Part shown: one piece after another, positions 15,130-23,181 of the stretch
Layout of the letters: the number at the start of each line of letters is the position of its first letter
Position numbering within the stretch: the first letter of the stretch is position 1
Assembly (NCBI RefSeq): GCF_900143075.1
Contig: NZ_FRCY01000011.1
Location: 1 to 64,000, forward strand
From: Cyclobacterium lianum
Lineage (GTDB): Bacteria; Bacteroidota; Bacteroidia; Cytophagales; Cyclobacteriaceae
Direction: 5' to 3'
Length of the DNA stretch: 64,000 nt
Translations under genes and position numbers: made by a program
The notes under the pieces: generated by a model
The model's database searches: none
What the model saw: only the letters and a program-made list of their open reading frames with translations
Told to the model about the DNA's origin: nothing

Positions 15130-16440
15130 TCAGACCAGCTCTCCGTACAGGTCAAATTCAGAAGCAGAGTTGATCTTTACCGACACAAAGTCTCCGATTC
15201 TGCAGTAAAACCTGGAGGCGTCGATCAGCACCTCATTGTCCACCTCCACGGAATCGTAGGCGGTCCGTCCTACAAAATGCCCGCTTTCCTTTTTATCAAT
15301 AAGTACCTTGAAGGTTTTGCCTACCTTTTCCTGATTCAGCTCGTAGGATATCTGTTCCTGTACCTCCATGATTTTATTGGCCCTTTCCTGCTTCAGCGCC
15401 GCCGGTACATGGTCCTCCAGGCTGAAAGCATGCGTATCTTCCTCGTGGGAATAGGTAAAAACCCCCAGCCGCTCAAACCGCATGCGCTCCACAAAGTCGA
15501 GCATTTCTTCAAACTCCCGCTCTCCTTCGCCCGGATGCCCGGCGATAAGGGTAGTCCGGATGGCTATATCGGGTATTTTCTCCCGAATGGCTTCGATCAG
15601 GGCTTCCTGCTTTTCCCTGCTGGTGCCCCTGCGCATGGTTTTCAGTACGGCAGTGGATCCGTGCTGCAGGGGAATATCCAGGTAGTTACAGATATTCTCC
15701 CGCTCAGCCATCACATCGAGTATATCCATGGGGAAGCCCGTAGGATAGGCATAGTGCAGGCGGATCCATTCGATCCCCTCCACATCTGAAAGCGCCCGCA
15801 ACAGGTCTGCCAGCCGCCTTTTCCTGTAGAGATCCAGACCATAATAGGTCGAATCCTGGGCTATCAGCAAAAGCTCTTTGGTGCCCATGGCCGCCTTGTG
15901 CCTGGCCTCCTGCACCAGCTCCTCAATGGGCCGGGAAATATGGCCTCCCCGCATCAGCGGGATGGCACAAAAAGAGCAGGGGCGGTCGCAACCTTCCGAT
16001 ATCTTCATATAGGCATAGTGCGCAGAATGGCTCAATAGCCGCTCCCCTACCAATTCGTGTTTGTAGTCGGCCCTGAACTTCTTCAGCAGGGCGGGCAGGT
16101 CCCGTGTACCGAAAAAAGCATCGACCTGGGGAATCTCCAGCTCCAGATCGTCCTTATACCGCTGGGACAGGCAGCCGGTCACATAGACCTTGTCTACCAA
16201 TCCCTTTTCCTTGGCGGCAGCGTACTCCAATATGGTATTAATGGATTCCTGTTTCGCATTGTCTATAAATCCGCAGGTATTGATGATAACGATATTGTTA
16301 TCAGCTGCATTGGATTCATGCCTGGCATCAATGCCGTTTCCCTTCAGTTGGCTGAGCAATACCTCTGAATCCACCAGGTTTTTGGAGCAACCCATGGTGA
16401 TGATATTGACCTTATCTTTTTTGATGGTTCTTGCTTTCAT
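15130..16440 (-). CDS. rimO: Ribosomal protein S12 methylthiotransferase RimO
   Basis: The product of about 436 residues has the three-domain methylthiotransferase layout. An N-terminal UPF0004 domain carries TMGCSKNLVDSE and later NTCGF and VTGCLSQRY cysteines for the auxiliary cluster. A radical SAM domain has SEGCDRPCSFCAIP (Cys-x3-Cys-x2-Cys), and a C-terminal TRAM domain ends in YCRIGDFVSVKI. GCSKNLVDSE and the overall pattern fit RimO (methylthiolation of an Asp of ribosomal protein S12) rather than the tRNA enzyme MiaB. I chose the ATG at 16440; a longer reading starting at 16482 adds a hydrophobic 14-residue leader not expected in the family. Confidence 0.92.
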   Translation of the reverse strand: MKARTIKKDKVNIITMGCSKNLVDSEVLLSQLKGNGIDARHESNAADNNIVIINTCGFIDNAKQESINTILEYAAAKEKGLVDKVYVTGCLSQRYKDDLELEIPQVDAFFGTRDLPALLKKFRADYKHELVGERLLSHSAHYAYMKISEGCDRPCSFCAIPLMRGGHISRPIEELVQEARHKAAMGTKELLLIAQDSTYYGLDLYRKRRLADLLRALSDVEGIEWIRLHYAYPTGFPMDILDVMAERENICNYLDIPLQHGSTAVLKTMRRGTSREKQEALIEAIREKIPDIAIRTTLIAGHPGEGEREFEEMLDFVERMRFERLGVFTYSHEEDTHAFSLEDHVPAALKQERANKIMEVQEQISYELNQEKVGKTFKVLIDKKESGHFVGRTAYDSVEVDNEVLIDASRFYCRIGDFVSVKINSASEFDLYGELV

Positions 16441-16582
16441 AATATCCCGTAAAAGTACAAAAATAACCATAGAACGGGCCATTAAAAAATGCTTTCCTGG
16501 GATGTTACTGAATTATTAATCCGGCAGGGATTAAATAATGAATCCTTAATGCTGCTTTCTCCGGGCGCAAAAAATTATGACA

Positions 16583-16669
16583 TACTTTTGAAGTAGTAAT
16601 ACAGCGACAATTTTTTATTACTCCTTACAACATTTTTCCGAAAGGCCCCGGTGTCCACCGGGGCCTTTT
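16583..16669 (+). ncRNA. Candidate small RNA with own promoter and terminator
   Basis: A -7-like box TACTTTTG (16583-16590, consensus TAnnTTTG) is followed by a hairpin AGTAATA (16595-16601) / TATTACT (16616-16622). After a single-stranded stretch comes a strong intrinsic terminator with a 13 bp stem (16641-16653 / 16656-16668) and a T run. No ORF is present. The transcript would be roughly 70-75 nt. The upstream -33 element is not clear, and I do not recognise an Rfam family. It could alternatively be only a terminator with chance sequence before it. Confidence 0.5.
16641..16669. terminator. Strong intrinsic terminator (13 bp stem)
   Basis: AAAGGCCCCGGTG and its exact complement surround a 2-base loop, flanked by A and T runs, so it can work in both directions. 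It closes the candidate small RNA. Confidence 0.8.
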
Positions 16670-16753
16670 ACTTATCAGATTTACCGAAAGGATTGGAGAT
16701 AAAACTTTATCTTTGGTCATTATTTTGACGAAAAAATAGCTGATCTGGTCGGA

Positions 16754-17434
16754 ATGAAATCTGGTCCCATTTGGTTAGATGAGATAATGATGACACAAAA
16801 AGGGGAAAGGAAACAAAGCCTGGAGGAAGAGTTTGCCAACAGCATTACCCACCTGATTGGTATACTTTTCAGTATTGTTGCCATATCGCTGCTGGTGGTG
16901 TTTTCGGTTATGAATGGCACAGCGATCCATGTACTGAGCTGCAGCATATTTGGGGGCACCATATTGCTCATGTACACCTTTTCTACCCTGTATCATGCCA
17001 TCTCTTCGTCGCGTATCAAGCCCCTGCTCCGGACCTTTGACCATATCAGCATTTATTTCCTGATCGCAGGTACCTATACGCCCTTTTTGCTGATAGGTCT
17101 TGGAGGTACAAGCGGATGGGTTTATTTTGGTATCATCTGGGGTTTGACCCTGGTGGGCCTGGTATTCAAAATTTATTATACCCACCGCTTTTCCAGATTT
17201 TCCCTGATCCTTTACCTGAGCATGGGCTGGCTCCTGATATTTTTTATCCGCCCTCTGATGGACCGGCTCAGCCCGGACACCGTCCTGCTGCTGGCTGCCG
17301 GAGGCCTGGCCTATACCGCCGGCGTCATCTTCTATACGAACAAAAGGATGCGCTACGCGCATGCCATCTGGCATTTGTTTGTTTTGGCAGGAACGGTGTT
17401 TCACTTTATCGCGATCATGTGGATGATCAGCTGA
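16754..17434 (+). CDS. Hemolysin III / TrhA-family membrane protein
   Basis: The 226-residue protein has seven predicted transmembrane segments and the PAQR-like signatures of the hemolysin III (TrhA/YqfA) family. These are NSITHLIGILFS in the first segment, TLYHAI after the second, the FDHISIYFLIAGTYTPF motif, and the C-terminal YAHAIWHLFVLAGTVFHF. The conserved His and Asp residues that form the family's putative metal site are present (SxxxH, HxxxH). In bacteria these proteins are linked to membrane energetics or fluidity rather than to true haemolysis. The start at 16754 gives an 11-residue leader; ATG 16787 is an equally possible start. It stands alone on the plus strand and is followed by the tandem repeat region. 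Confidence 0.9.
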   Translation: MKSGPIWLDEIMMTQKGERKQSLEEEFANSITHLIGILFSIVAISLLVVFSVMNGTAIHVLSCSIFGGTILLMYTFSTLYHAISSSRIKPLLRTFDHISIYFLIAGTYTPFLLIGLGGTSGWVYFGIIWGLTLVGLVFKIYYTHRFSRFSLILYLSMGWLLIFFIRPLMDRLSPDTVLLLAAGGLAYTAGVIFYTNKRMRYAHAIWHLFVLAGTVFHFIAIMWMIS

Positions 17435-17446
17435 GCGGGAAAAATC

Positions 17447-18020
17447 AGGATAAAAGGGGGATTGCAATCCCGCGGTCAGATAAAGAGGGGTTTGCAATCC
17501 CAATACCGGATTCGAATTTGTTTTACCTGATAGCAAATATTGACAGGCACCTCAGCAGGATTGTAAATCCCGTGGTCAGATAAAATGGGATTTGCAATCC
17601 CCGGAATGGTCTCGAATTTGCTTTAGATAGGTGTAATTATTGATGTGCACGATAGCAGGATTGCAAATCCTGCATCATCTGAGTTCGGGATTGCAAATCC
17701 CGAACAGCTCCTCGGGATTTGTAATCCCGTGGTCAGATAAAAGGGGATTTGCAATCCCCGGAATGGTCTCGAATTTGCTTTAGATAGGTGTGATTATTGA
17801 TGTGCACGATAGCAGGATTGCAAATCCTGCATCATCTGGGTTCGGGATTGCAAATCCCGAACAGCTCCTCGGGATTTGTAATCCCGTGGTCAGATAACAG
17901 GGGATTTGCAATCCCCGGAACGGTCTCGAATTTGCTCTACACAGGTGCGATTATTGATGTGCGCGATAGCAGGATTGCAAATCCTGCATCATCTGGGTTC
18001 GGGATTGCAAATCCCGAACA
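17447..18020. repeat. 157 bp tandem repeat made of GGATTGCAAATCC palindromes
   Basis: The landmark GTGGTCAGATAA occurs at 17572, 17729 and 17886, exactly 157 bases apart, with a degenerate shorter unit before it (17472). Each unit holds four palindromes with the cores GGGATTTGCAATCCC, AGGATTGCAAATCCT, GGGATTGCAAATCCC and GGGATTTGTAATCCC, separated by conserved spacers such as GGTCTCGAATTTGCT. Units 1-3 are nearly identical; the last ends after its third palindrome. No ORF is supported. The architecture suggests clustered REP-like elements or a structured RNA rather than CRISPR, because the palindromes carry variable stems and the spacers are conserved. Confidence 0.9.
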
Positions 18021-18099
18021 GCAATGTGACCAGGGTCACTGAGATTTCTTGTGAAAAGGCCTACATTTACCAGCAAGCAATCAAAAAAAACAACACATT

Positions 18100-18492
18100 A
18101 TGAACTACCACATGGATAAAATACTGGAGGCAGCTTCAATGGAGCTTGTCAGGGAAAAAGTCACCACCGCCTTAAAAGAAGAGGGTTTTGGTGTATTGAC
18201 GGAAATCGATATCCAGGCCGTCATGAAGAAAAAGCTGGACAAAGAGTACAAACCCATGCTGATCCTCGGGGCCTGCAACCCGGTCTTTGCCGACAAGGTG
18301 CTTAGTATTGACCCAAACATGACTGCCATGCTGCCCTGCAATGTGAGCATACGGGAACTCTCTGAGGGGAAATTTGAAGTATCGGCCATTGATCCGGAAG
18401 TGGCCATGGTGCCGCTTGGCAATGAAGCCATCAAGCCGCTGGCAAAAGAAGTAAAAGAAAAACTGCATCGGGCTGTAAATGCCCTGTCCTGA
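18100..18492 (+). CDS. DUF302 family protein
   Basis: The 130-residue cytoplasmic protein matches the DUF302 fold: an N-terminal amphipathic stretch (VREKVTTALKEEGFGVLTEIDIQAVMKKKL), the central YKPMLILGACNPVFADKVLSIDPNMTAMLPCNV and a C-terminal helix. The central Cys and the second PCN are the family's most conserved points. The biochemical role is not established; members occur near redox and heme or metal stress genes. It is preceded by the palindromic repeats and converges on an oxidoreductase gene, with a perfect 26 bp bidirectional terminator between them. Confidence 0.88.
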   Translation: MNYHMDKILEAASMELVREKVTTALKEEGFGVLTEIDIQAVMKKKLDKEYKPMLILGACNPVFADKVLSIDPNMTAMLPCNVSIRELSEGKFEVSAIDPEVAMVPLGNEAIKPLAKEVKEKLHRAVNALS

Positions 18493-18496
18493 TACG

Positions 18497-18535
18497 AAAA
18501 GGGGATCTTCAGCGCTGAAGATCCCCTTTATTTTT
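18497..18535. terminator. Bidirectional terminator between convergent genes
   Basis: A perfect 26 bp palindrome at 18501-18526 (GGGGATCTTCAGC and its complement) is flanked by AAAA on the left and TTTATTTTT on the right. It serves the DUF302 gene and the convergent oxidoreductase gene. Confidence 0.9.
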
Positions 18536-18537
18536 GG

Positions 18538-19209
18538 CTATTGCTCAAACACCAGCGCATCCGGACTGGCACCCAACTCTCTTAGTGCCTTATCCACCGC
18601 TTTCATAAATCCTTCCGGACCACAGATGTAGAAATGCTGATTTTTAAAATCGTTGATCTTATCCTTTAGGTAAGCCTTGTCTATTCTCCCCCGGTCATAA
18701 GCCGTATCCGGCTGCTTTTCGATGATATTGTGAAATTTATGACCCAGGATGGTCTTCAGCTCCTCAAAAAGAATAATGTCTTCGTTGGTCTTATTGGCAA
18801 AAATCAGCTCGTTATTACCAATTTGGTTTTTCTGTCTCAGATCTCTGAAAATAGAAATAAACGGCGTCACTCCGGCTCCCCCGGCAATAAATACACCTTC
18901 ACCCTTGTATTCAATGGCTCCCCAGGCATCGCCGATTTCCACATGGTCGCCCACACTGGCATCTCCCAGCCTTTTAGTAACTCCCTCATGATCATCGTAG
19001 GTTTTGATGGTAAACTCCAAAAAGTCGTCCTTTGGCAGACTGGTAAAGGTGAAGGGACGTTTTTCTTCCTCCCATCCCTCCTGCAGCAGGCTCAATTCTG
19101 TGGCTTGCCCGGGCTTGAAACTGTAGCCCTTCGGCTTTTCTACTTTGAAGGAGTAGGTATCGTGTGTAACTTGTTTCTTTTCTAATATCTGTAATCGGTA
19201 GGTATCCAT
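18538..19209 (-). CDS. FAD/NAD(P)-binding ferredoxin reductase-like oxidoreductase
   Basis: The 223-residue protein has the two-domain ferredoxin-NADP reductase fold. The FAD-binding barrel shows KRPFTFTSLP (the RxYS/T flavin motif, about residues 51-60). The NAD(P) domain has the GGAGVTPFISIFRDL phosphate-binding turn (about 110-124) and ends with FYICGPEGFMKAVDKAL, where CGP is the usual nicotinamide-side motif. There is no C-terminal 2Fe-2S domain, so it needs a separate electron partner. Its neighbours do not identify that partner. A flavohemoglobin-like or flavodoxin reductase role is possible; the pathway is unknown. Confidence 0.87.
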   Translation of the reverse strand: MDTYRLQILEKKQVTHDTYSFKVEKPKGYSFKPGQATELSLLQEGWEEEKRPFTFTSLPKDDFLEFTIKTYDDHEGVTKRLGDASVGDHVEIGDAWGAIEYKGEGVFIAGGAGVTPFISIFRDLRQKNQIGNNELIFANKTNEDIILFEELKTILGHKFHNIIEKQPDTAYDRGRIDKAYLKDKINDFKNQHFYICGPEGFMKAVDKALRELGASPDALVFEQ

Positions 19210-19323
19210 TTTTTAAAAGATTTTGAAAGTTTATGTTGAACTTAGTGACCGCAAACATTAAACCAACAAGATAAAATTCGGTTATAAATTTTACTTTTAA
19301 ATTATATCTGATTTTCGATTATA

Positions 19324-20631
19324 ATGAGCAGAAAGCAGGAAATAGCAGAAAAAACATATGAGTTGATTACAGATGAGGGTGAATTGCGGGTTTGTGACAA
19401 TATATCCGAATCGGCCTGTAAAGAGACCCCTTTTAATTTTTTTAAAAATATCTTTAGCGGCACCCTGTCCAAGCTGTCAGAACAATTGGTCAGCCCGGGT
19501 ACCACCCTTCCCTGGATACTTTCTGCACTGGGCGTTCCCAATGCTTTTGCAGGAGCGCTTGTCCCCATCAAAGATGCCGGATCGCTGCTCCCGCAATTGT
19601 TTGTCTCCGCCAAAATCCGCTCCTTTCCCCGGCGAAAGTGGTTTTGGGTAATTCCCGCATGGACACAGGCGCTGGCACTTGTCGGGATGGCCTTTGCCGT
19701 ATTGAATTTTGAGGGTGAGACCGCCGGTTGGCTGATATTGCTTTCCCTGGCGATATTTAGCTGCTGCAGTGGAGTGGCCAGCATTGCATTTAAGGATGTG
19801 ACCGCCAAAACGATCCCAAAAGGCAAGAGAGGGCAAATGCTCGGCCTGCGGGCTACGCTCGGAGGTGTATTGACGCTACTGGCAGGAGGAATTATTCTGG
19901 CAGATCTGCAGGAGATTAATGAGCGAAATCCACTTTTCCTGCTCGTACTGGCCGGTTCAGTGCTTTGGTTCATTTCAGGCCTGGTCTTTAGCCTGATCGC
20001 AGAGGAAAAGGGAGCCACCTCCGGCGGAAGGACGCCTGCAGCCGAAATCCGCGCTGCCCGGAAGTTCTGGAAAGAGGATGCCAACCTGCGCAGGTTTATT
20101 TTTACCCGGGGACTCCTGATGGCTATACCTCTGGCACAACCCTTTTTTGTGATCCTGGGAAAGGAGCAGATCGGCGATCAGGTCAGCACGCTGGGCCTTA
20201 TGGTCATTGCCGCCGGTATTGCCAATGTGATCAGCAGCCCCTTTTGGGGTAGGTTTGCCGACAGATCCAGCAGGAAAATGTTGGTCTTTGTAGCCTTGCT
20301 TGGCGCTGCCAATATCCTGCTCATGTCCCTTTTCCCCCACTGGCCGGAAGGATTGCAGAACATGTACGTTTTTGCATTTCTTTTTCTGGTGCAGGTGATG
20401 GCACATGGAGGTGCCCGCCTGAGCCGAAAAACCTACCTGGTAGACTTTGCACCCGACAAGGAAAGGGCCTCCTATGTGTCTCTGGCCAACACGGTCATAG
20501 GTATTTTTACGCTGGCAGGCGCCGGCCTGGGTGCCCTGGCCGGTAGCATAGGTGTACAAATCACCCTATGGGTATTTGCCGGATTGCTGCTGCTGGCAGT
20601 CGCCCTTGGAAGCCGCCTTAGCGAAGTCTGA
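19324..20631 (+). CDS. MFS transporter
   Basis: The 435-residue membrane protein has about 12 hydrophobic helices and a 45-residue charged cytoplasmic N-terminus. The MFS loop motif between helices 2 and 3 is weak, and the corresponding second-half loop reads FWGRFADRSSRKMLVF (GrfaDRxxRk). It begins 114 bases after the divergent oxidoreductase gene, so the two may share a regulatory region. The substrate cannot be named; the family includes drug, sugar and siderophore exporters. The length is normal and intact. Confidence 0.85.
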   Translation: MSRKQEIAEKTYELITDEGELRVCDNISESACKETPFNFFKNIFSGTLSKLSEQLVSPGTTLPWILSALGVPNAFAGALVPIKDAGSLLPQLFVSAKIRSFPRRKWFWVIPAWTQALALVGMAFAVLNFEGETAGWLILLSLAIFSCCSGVASIAFKDVTAKTIPKGKRGQMLGLRATLGGVLTLLAGGIILADLQEINERNPLFLLVLAGSVLWFISGLVFSLIAEEKGATSGGRTPAAEIRAARKFWKEDANLRRFIFTRGLLMAIPLAQPFFVILGKEQIGDQVSTLGLMVIAAGIANVISSPFWGRFADRSSRKMLVFVALLGAANILLMSLFPHWPEGLQNMYVFAFLFLVQVMAHGGARLSRKTYLVDFAPDKERASYVSLANTVIGIFTLAGAGLGALAGSIGVQITLWVFAGLLLLAVALGSRLSEV

Positions 20632-20841
20632 ATTACATACATTCACTATTCCGATAAACCCGAAAATCTTATTTTTCAACCATTATTTGATAGATCCTTA
20701 TTTGGCTTACAACCTACAATATTTGTATTTTAATATATTTTTTCTATTTTTTCATTATTTTATTTTATTTAATACATAATTTTAATTACTTTTCACTGTG
20801 TTTTGCCACAATTGGCAGATTTTTGGACAAAAGATAGGAAG

Positions 20842-21447
20842 ATGAGGGACCTTGTGATTTTGGGTGAAAGCAAGCTGGCCAGAACCCTGGGAAACCGGTA
20901 CATGGGAAGGGGTATCAATGTGATTTTTGGTGTCAAACCTGATTTTGAGATTACCGACATTGAGTGGAAGATTTACAACAAGCTCATGGACAAAGTGCTG
21001 CCTTACGAGGAAGCGATCGAAAAATCGGATGTCATTTTTATCTGTTGTGAAAACGAATGCCTGGAGACCATCTGCGGGCTACTGCAAAATCAGAACAAGG
21101 TGATCGTAGATTGTACCAACGGAGCCTTCACTGCCGGAATAGCCTCCAATACCCTGGCGATCAAAAAACACCTCGAAGGCAGCCACCTGTTCAAAGCCTT
21201 CAACAATCTGGGGCTGGATTATCCCAGCTCAGATCCTCTCGGGATCATTCAGGAGACCTACTATTGCGGAGATGACAACGAACACAAGCAAAAAGTAAAA
21301 AAATGGATTGAACTGGCGGGATTCAAGGCCATTGATGCAGGTGAATTCGAAAATGCCGGCCTCCTGGAGGCATTTTACCACCTCAAAATGAAAATTTCCA
21401 ACCAGCAGCAGAGCAGCAATTGCCATTTTAAATTGATATCGGTTTAG
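20842..21447 (+). CDS. NAD(P)-binding, F420-reductase-like protein
   Basis: The 201-residue protein begins with a Rossmann dinucleotide-binding motif (LVILGESKLARTLGNRYMGRGINVIFG) typical of NADP oxidoreductases of the F420-dependent type. It continues with VIFICCENECLETI and KVIVDCTNG, matching the equivalent strands. The C-terminal half is short. I chose ATG 20842 (MRDLVIL) because the motif must start near residue 5; a start at 20803 adds 13 unrelated residues. The LysR-family regulator follows 77 bases downstream on the same strand and may act on it. Substrate unknown. Confidence 0.75.
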   Translation: MRDLVILGESKLARTLGNRYMGRGINVIFGVKPDFEITDIEWKIYNKLMDKVLPYEEAIEKSDVIFICCENECLETICGLLQNQNKVIVDCTNGAFTAGIASNTLAIKKHLEGSHLFKAFNNLGLDYPSSDPLGIIQETYYCGDDNEHKQKVKKWIELAGFKAIDAGEFENAGLLEAFYHLKMKISNQQQSSNCHFKLISV

Positions 21448-21524
21448 CGCACATCCTGCCAAAGACTTGAAAAAAGATTTTTATATTAACGAAATTTAAT
21501 ATTCAAGTCTAGCCATCATTAGCA

Positions 21525-22448
21525 ATGCATTATACACTTAACCAGCTTCAGGTGTTCCTGAAAGTCGCCCAGACGCAAAGTGTCACCAAAACGGCCGAGG
21601 CACTCCACCTGACTCAGCCGGCCATTTCTATTCAACTCAAAAATTTTCAGGATCAATTCGACATTCCGCTTACCGAAGTGGTGGGAAGAAAAATCTATAT
21701 TACCGAATTTGGTAAGGAAATCGCACAGGCAGCAGAAGAGATCATCAACCAGGTCAACGCCATCAACCAGAAGACGCTCCAGTACAAGGGGCAACTGGCG
21801 GGCAGGCTGAAGATCACTATTGTATCTACTGCCAAGTATGTCATGCCCTATTTTCTCTCAGACTTCCTGCGACGCCATCAGGGCATCGAGCTGCTGATGG
21901 ATGTCACCAACAAGTTGCGCGTGATCGACAGTCTGGCAGACAATGAAGTGGACTTTTCTATGGTTTCCATTTTGCCGGAGAAACTGCAACTGGAGCACAT
22001 TGATCTGATGCCCAACAAACTGTACCTGGTGGGAAGTGCAAACGCCCGCTATGATGAGACCAGACCGCTTTCAGATCAGCTGAACGAACTCAACTGGATC
22101 TATCGGGAAAAAGGCTCCGGTACCCGGCAGATGATGGAAGCCTTTGTAGAACAAAACCACTGGACCATATCCAAGAAACTGGAACTCACCTCCAATGAAG
22201 CGGTAAAACAAGCCGTGATCGCGGGCCTGGGGTTTTCCATCATGCCTTTGATTGGTATCAAAAATGAATTGAATAACGGGGATCTGAAAATTTACCCCAT
22301 TGAGGGCTTGCCGCTGTCTACCATGTGGCAACTGGTATGGATGAAGGGCAAAAACCACAATCCGGTCACAAAGGCCTTTTTGAACTATATCAGAATGGAA
22401 GCACCCGCTATCATCAAAAAGAAATTTGAGTGGTATATCAAATACTAG
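21525..22448 (+). CDS. LysR-family transcriptional regulator
   Basis: The 307-residue protein has the N-terminal winged helix-turn-helix of LysR regulators (TLNQLQVFLKVAQTQSVTKTAEALHLTQPAISIQLKNFQ, about residues 3-41). A coiled linker and a periplasmic-binding-like effector domain follow. The first part resembles CbbR-type regulators, and the next gene downstream is a carbonic-anhydrase-like gene, which makes a link to inorganic carbon conceivable but unproven. LysR members usually regulate a neighbouring gene; both flanking genes are on the same strand. Family secure; effector unknown. Confidence 0.93.
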   Translation: MHYTLNQLQVFLKVAQTQSVTKTAEALHLTQPAISIQLKNFQDQFDIPLTEVVGRKIYITEFGKEIAQAAEEIINQVNAINQKTLQYKGQLAGRLKITIVSTAKYVMPYFLSDFLRRHQGIELLMDVTNKLRVIDSLADNEVDFSMVSILPEKLQLEHIDLMPNKLYLVGSANARYDETRPLSDQLNELNWIYREKGSGTRQMMEAFVEQNHWTISKKLELTSNEAVKQAVIAGLGFSIMPLIGIKNELNNGDLKIYPIEGLPLSTMWQLVWMKGKNHNPVTKAFLNYIRMEAPAIIKKKFEWYIKY

Positions 22449-22600
22449 TTCATTCCCGCACATTTGACACATACAGCTATCCAACACTTCCCCATGCAAT
22501 TGGCTTAATTATTAATTTAATTTATGCTTCAAATAAGAATTATAAATTTTCATTTATGAAATAAGGGGTCTAATTTCGCTGCGAACAAAAATTAATTTCC

Positions 22601-23107
22601 ATGCAGAAGAATCTATATTTGGTTTGTCCGGCGAATCACCTGGAAGCATTTCTACAACAAAAGTTTGGCACCGACCATTTTTTCCTGACAGCGCTGGGAA
22701 GCGTATTCAGGTTTGATGAAGTCCGGTTTGTGGAGCAGGTGGCGGATTTCCTGATGCAGGGTCGCATCGATCAGATCCTGATGGTGCAGGACCTGAACTG
22801 CCCCTTTAAAAACCGGATCATCAACCACGAAAAGGGACTCAGTTGCTATGCCGAAGAATACCTTTTTGACCTGTATATCGATCATTATTATCAGATCAAT
22901 CAATGCGCATCCCGGAGGGAAAAAGCCCGGAAGCTGGCTTTGGTCCACTCGCGAAATCTGGCCCAAACCATCTATCAACACCCGCTGCTGGAAGGGCCCG
23001 TGAAACAGCAAGGAATAAAAATAGTCAGCTTGCTTATAGACTGGAAAAGTAACCTGATCGAGAAGGTGGCCCATGCTACGCAGCTCGAAAACGTAGTGGT
23101 GCATTAG
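22601..23107 (+). CDS. Degenerate beta-carbonic-anhydrase-like protein
   Basis: The 168-residue protein has no close match that I recognise, but its layout follows beta-carbonic anhydrases. LVCPANHLEAFL (Cys9) stands where the enzyme has its first Cys zinc ligand, ALGSVFRF fits the AGS/AGN region, and ILMVQDLNCPFK (Asp64-x-x-Cys67) fits the His-x-x-Cys ligand pair with His replaced by Asp. The end (ARKLALVHSRNLAQTIYQHPLL ... GIKIVSLLIDWKSNLI) resembles the family's NV..Q...L...P segment. If so, it is either inactive or binds metal differently, perhaps as a sensor. It stands 152 bases after the LysR gene. The resemblance is by eye only; otherwise hypothetical. Confidence 0.45.
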   Translation: MQKNLYLVCPANHLEAFLQQKFGTDHFFLTALGSVFRFDEVRFVEQVADFLMQGRIDQILMVQDLNCPFKNRIINHEKGLSCYAEEYLFDLYIDHYYQINQCASRREKARKLALVHSRNLAQTIYQHPLLEGPVKQQGIKIVSLLIDWKSNLIEKVAHATQLENVVVH

Positions 23108-23181
23108 CTGGCTTTGAGCATCTCCACAGCTTGTGCTCCCGACGTCTGACTGCACCGGTTGAACAGCCAATTTGCATGAGA

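Noticed and set aside
17447-18020. CRISPR array
   Set aside because: The repeated units are 157 bases long with conserved, not variable, sequence between the palindromes, and no cas gene is nearby.
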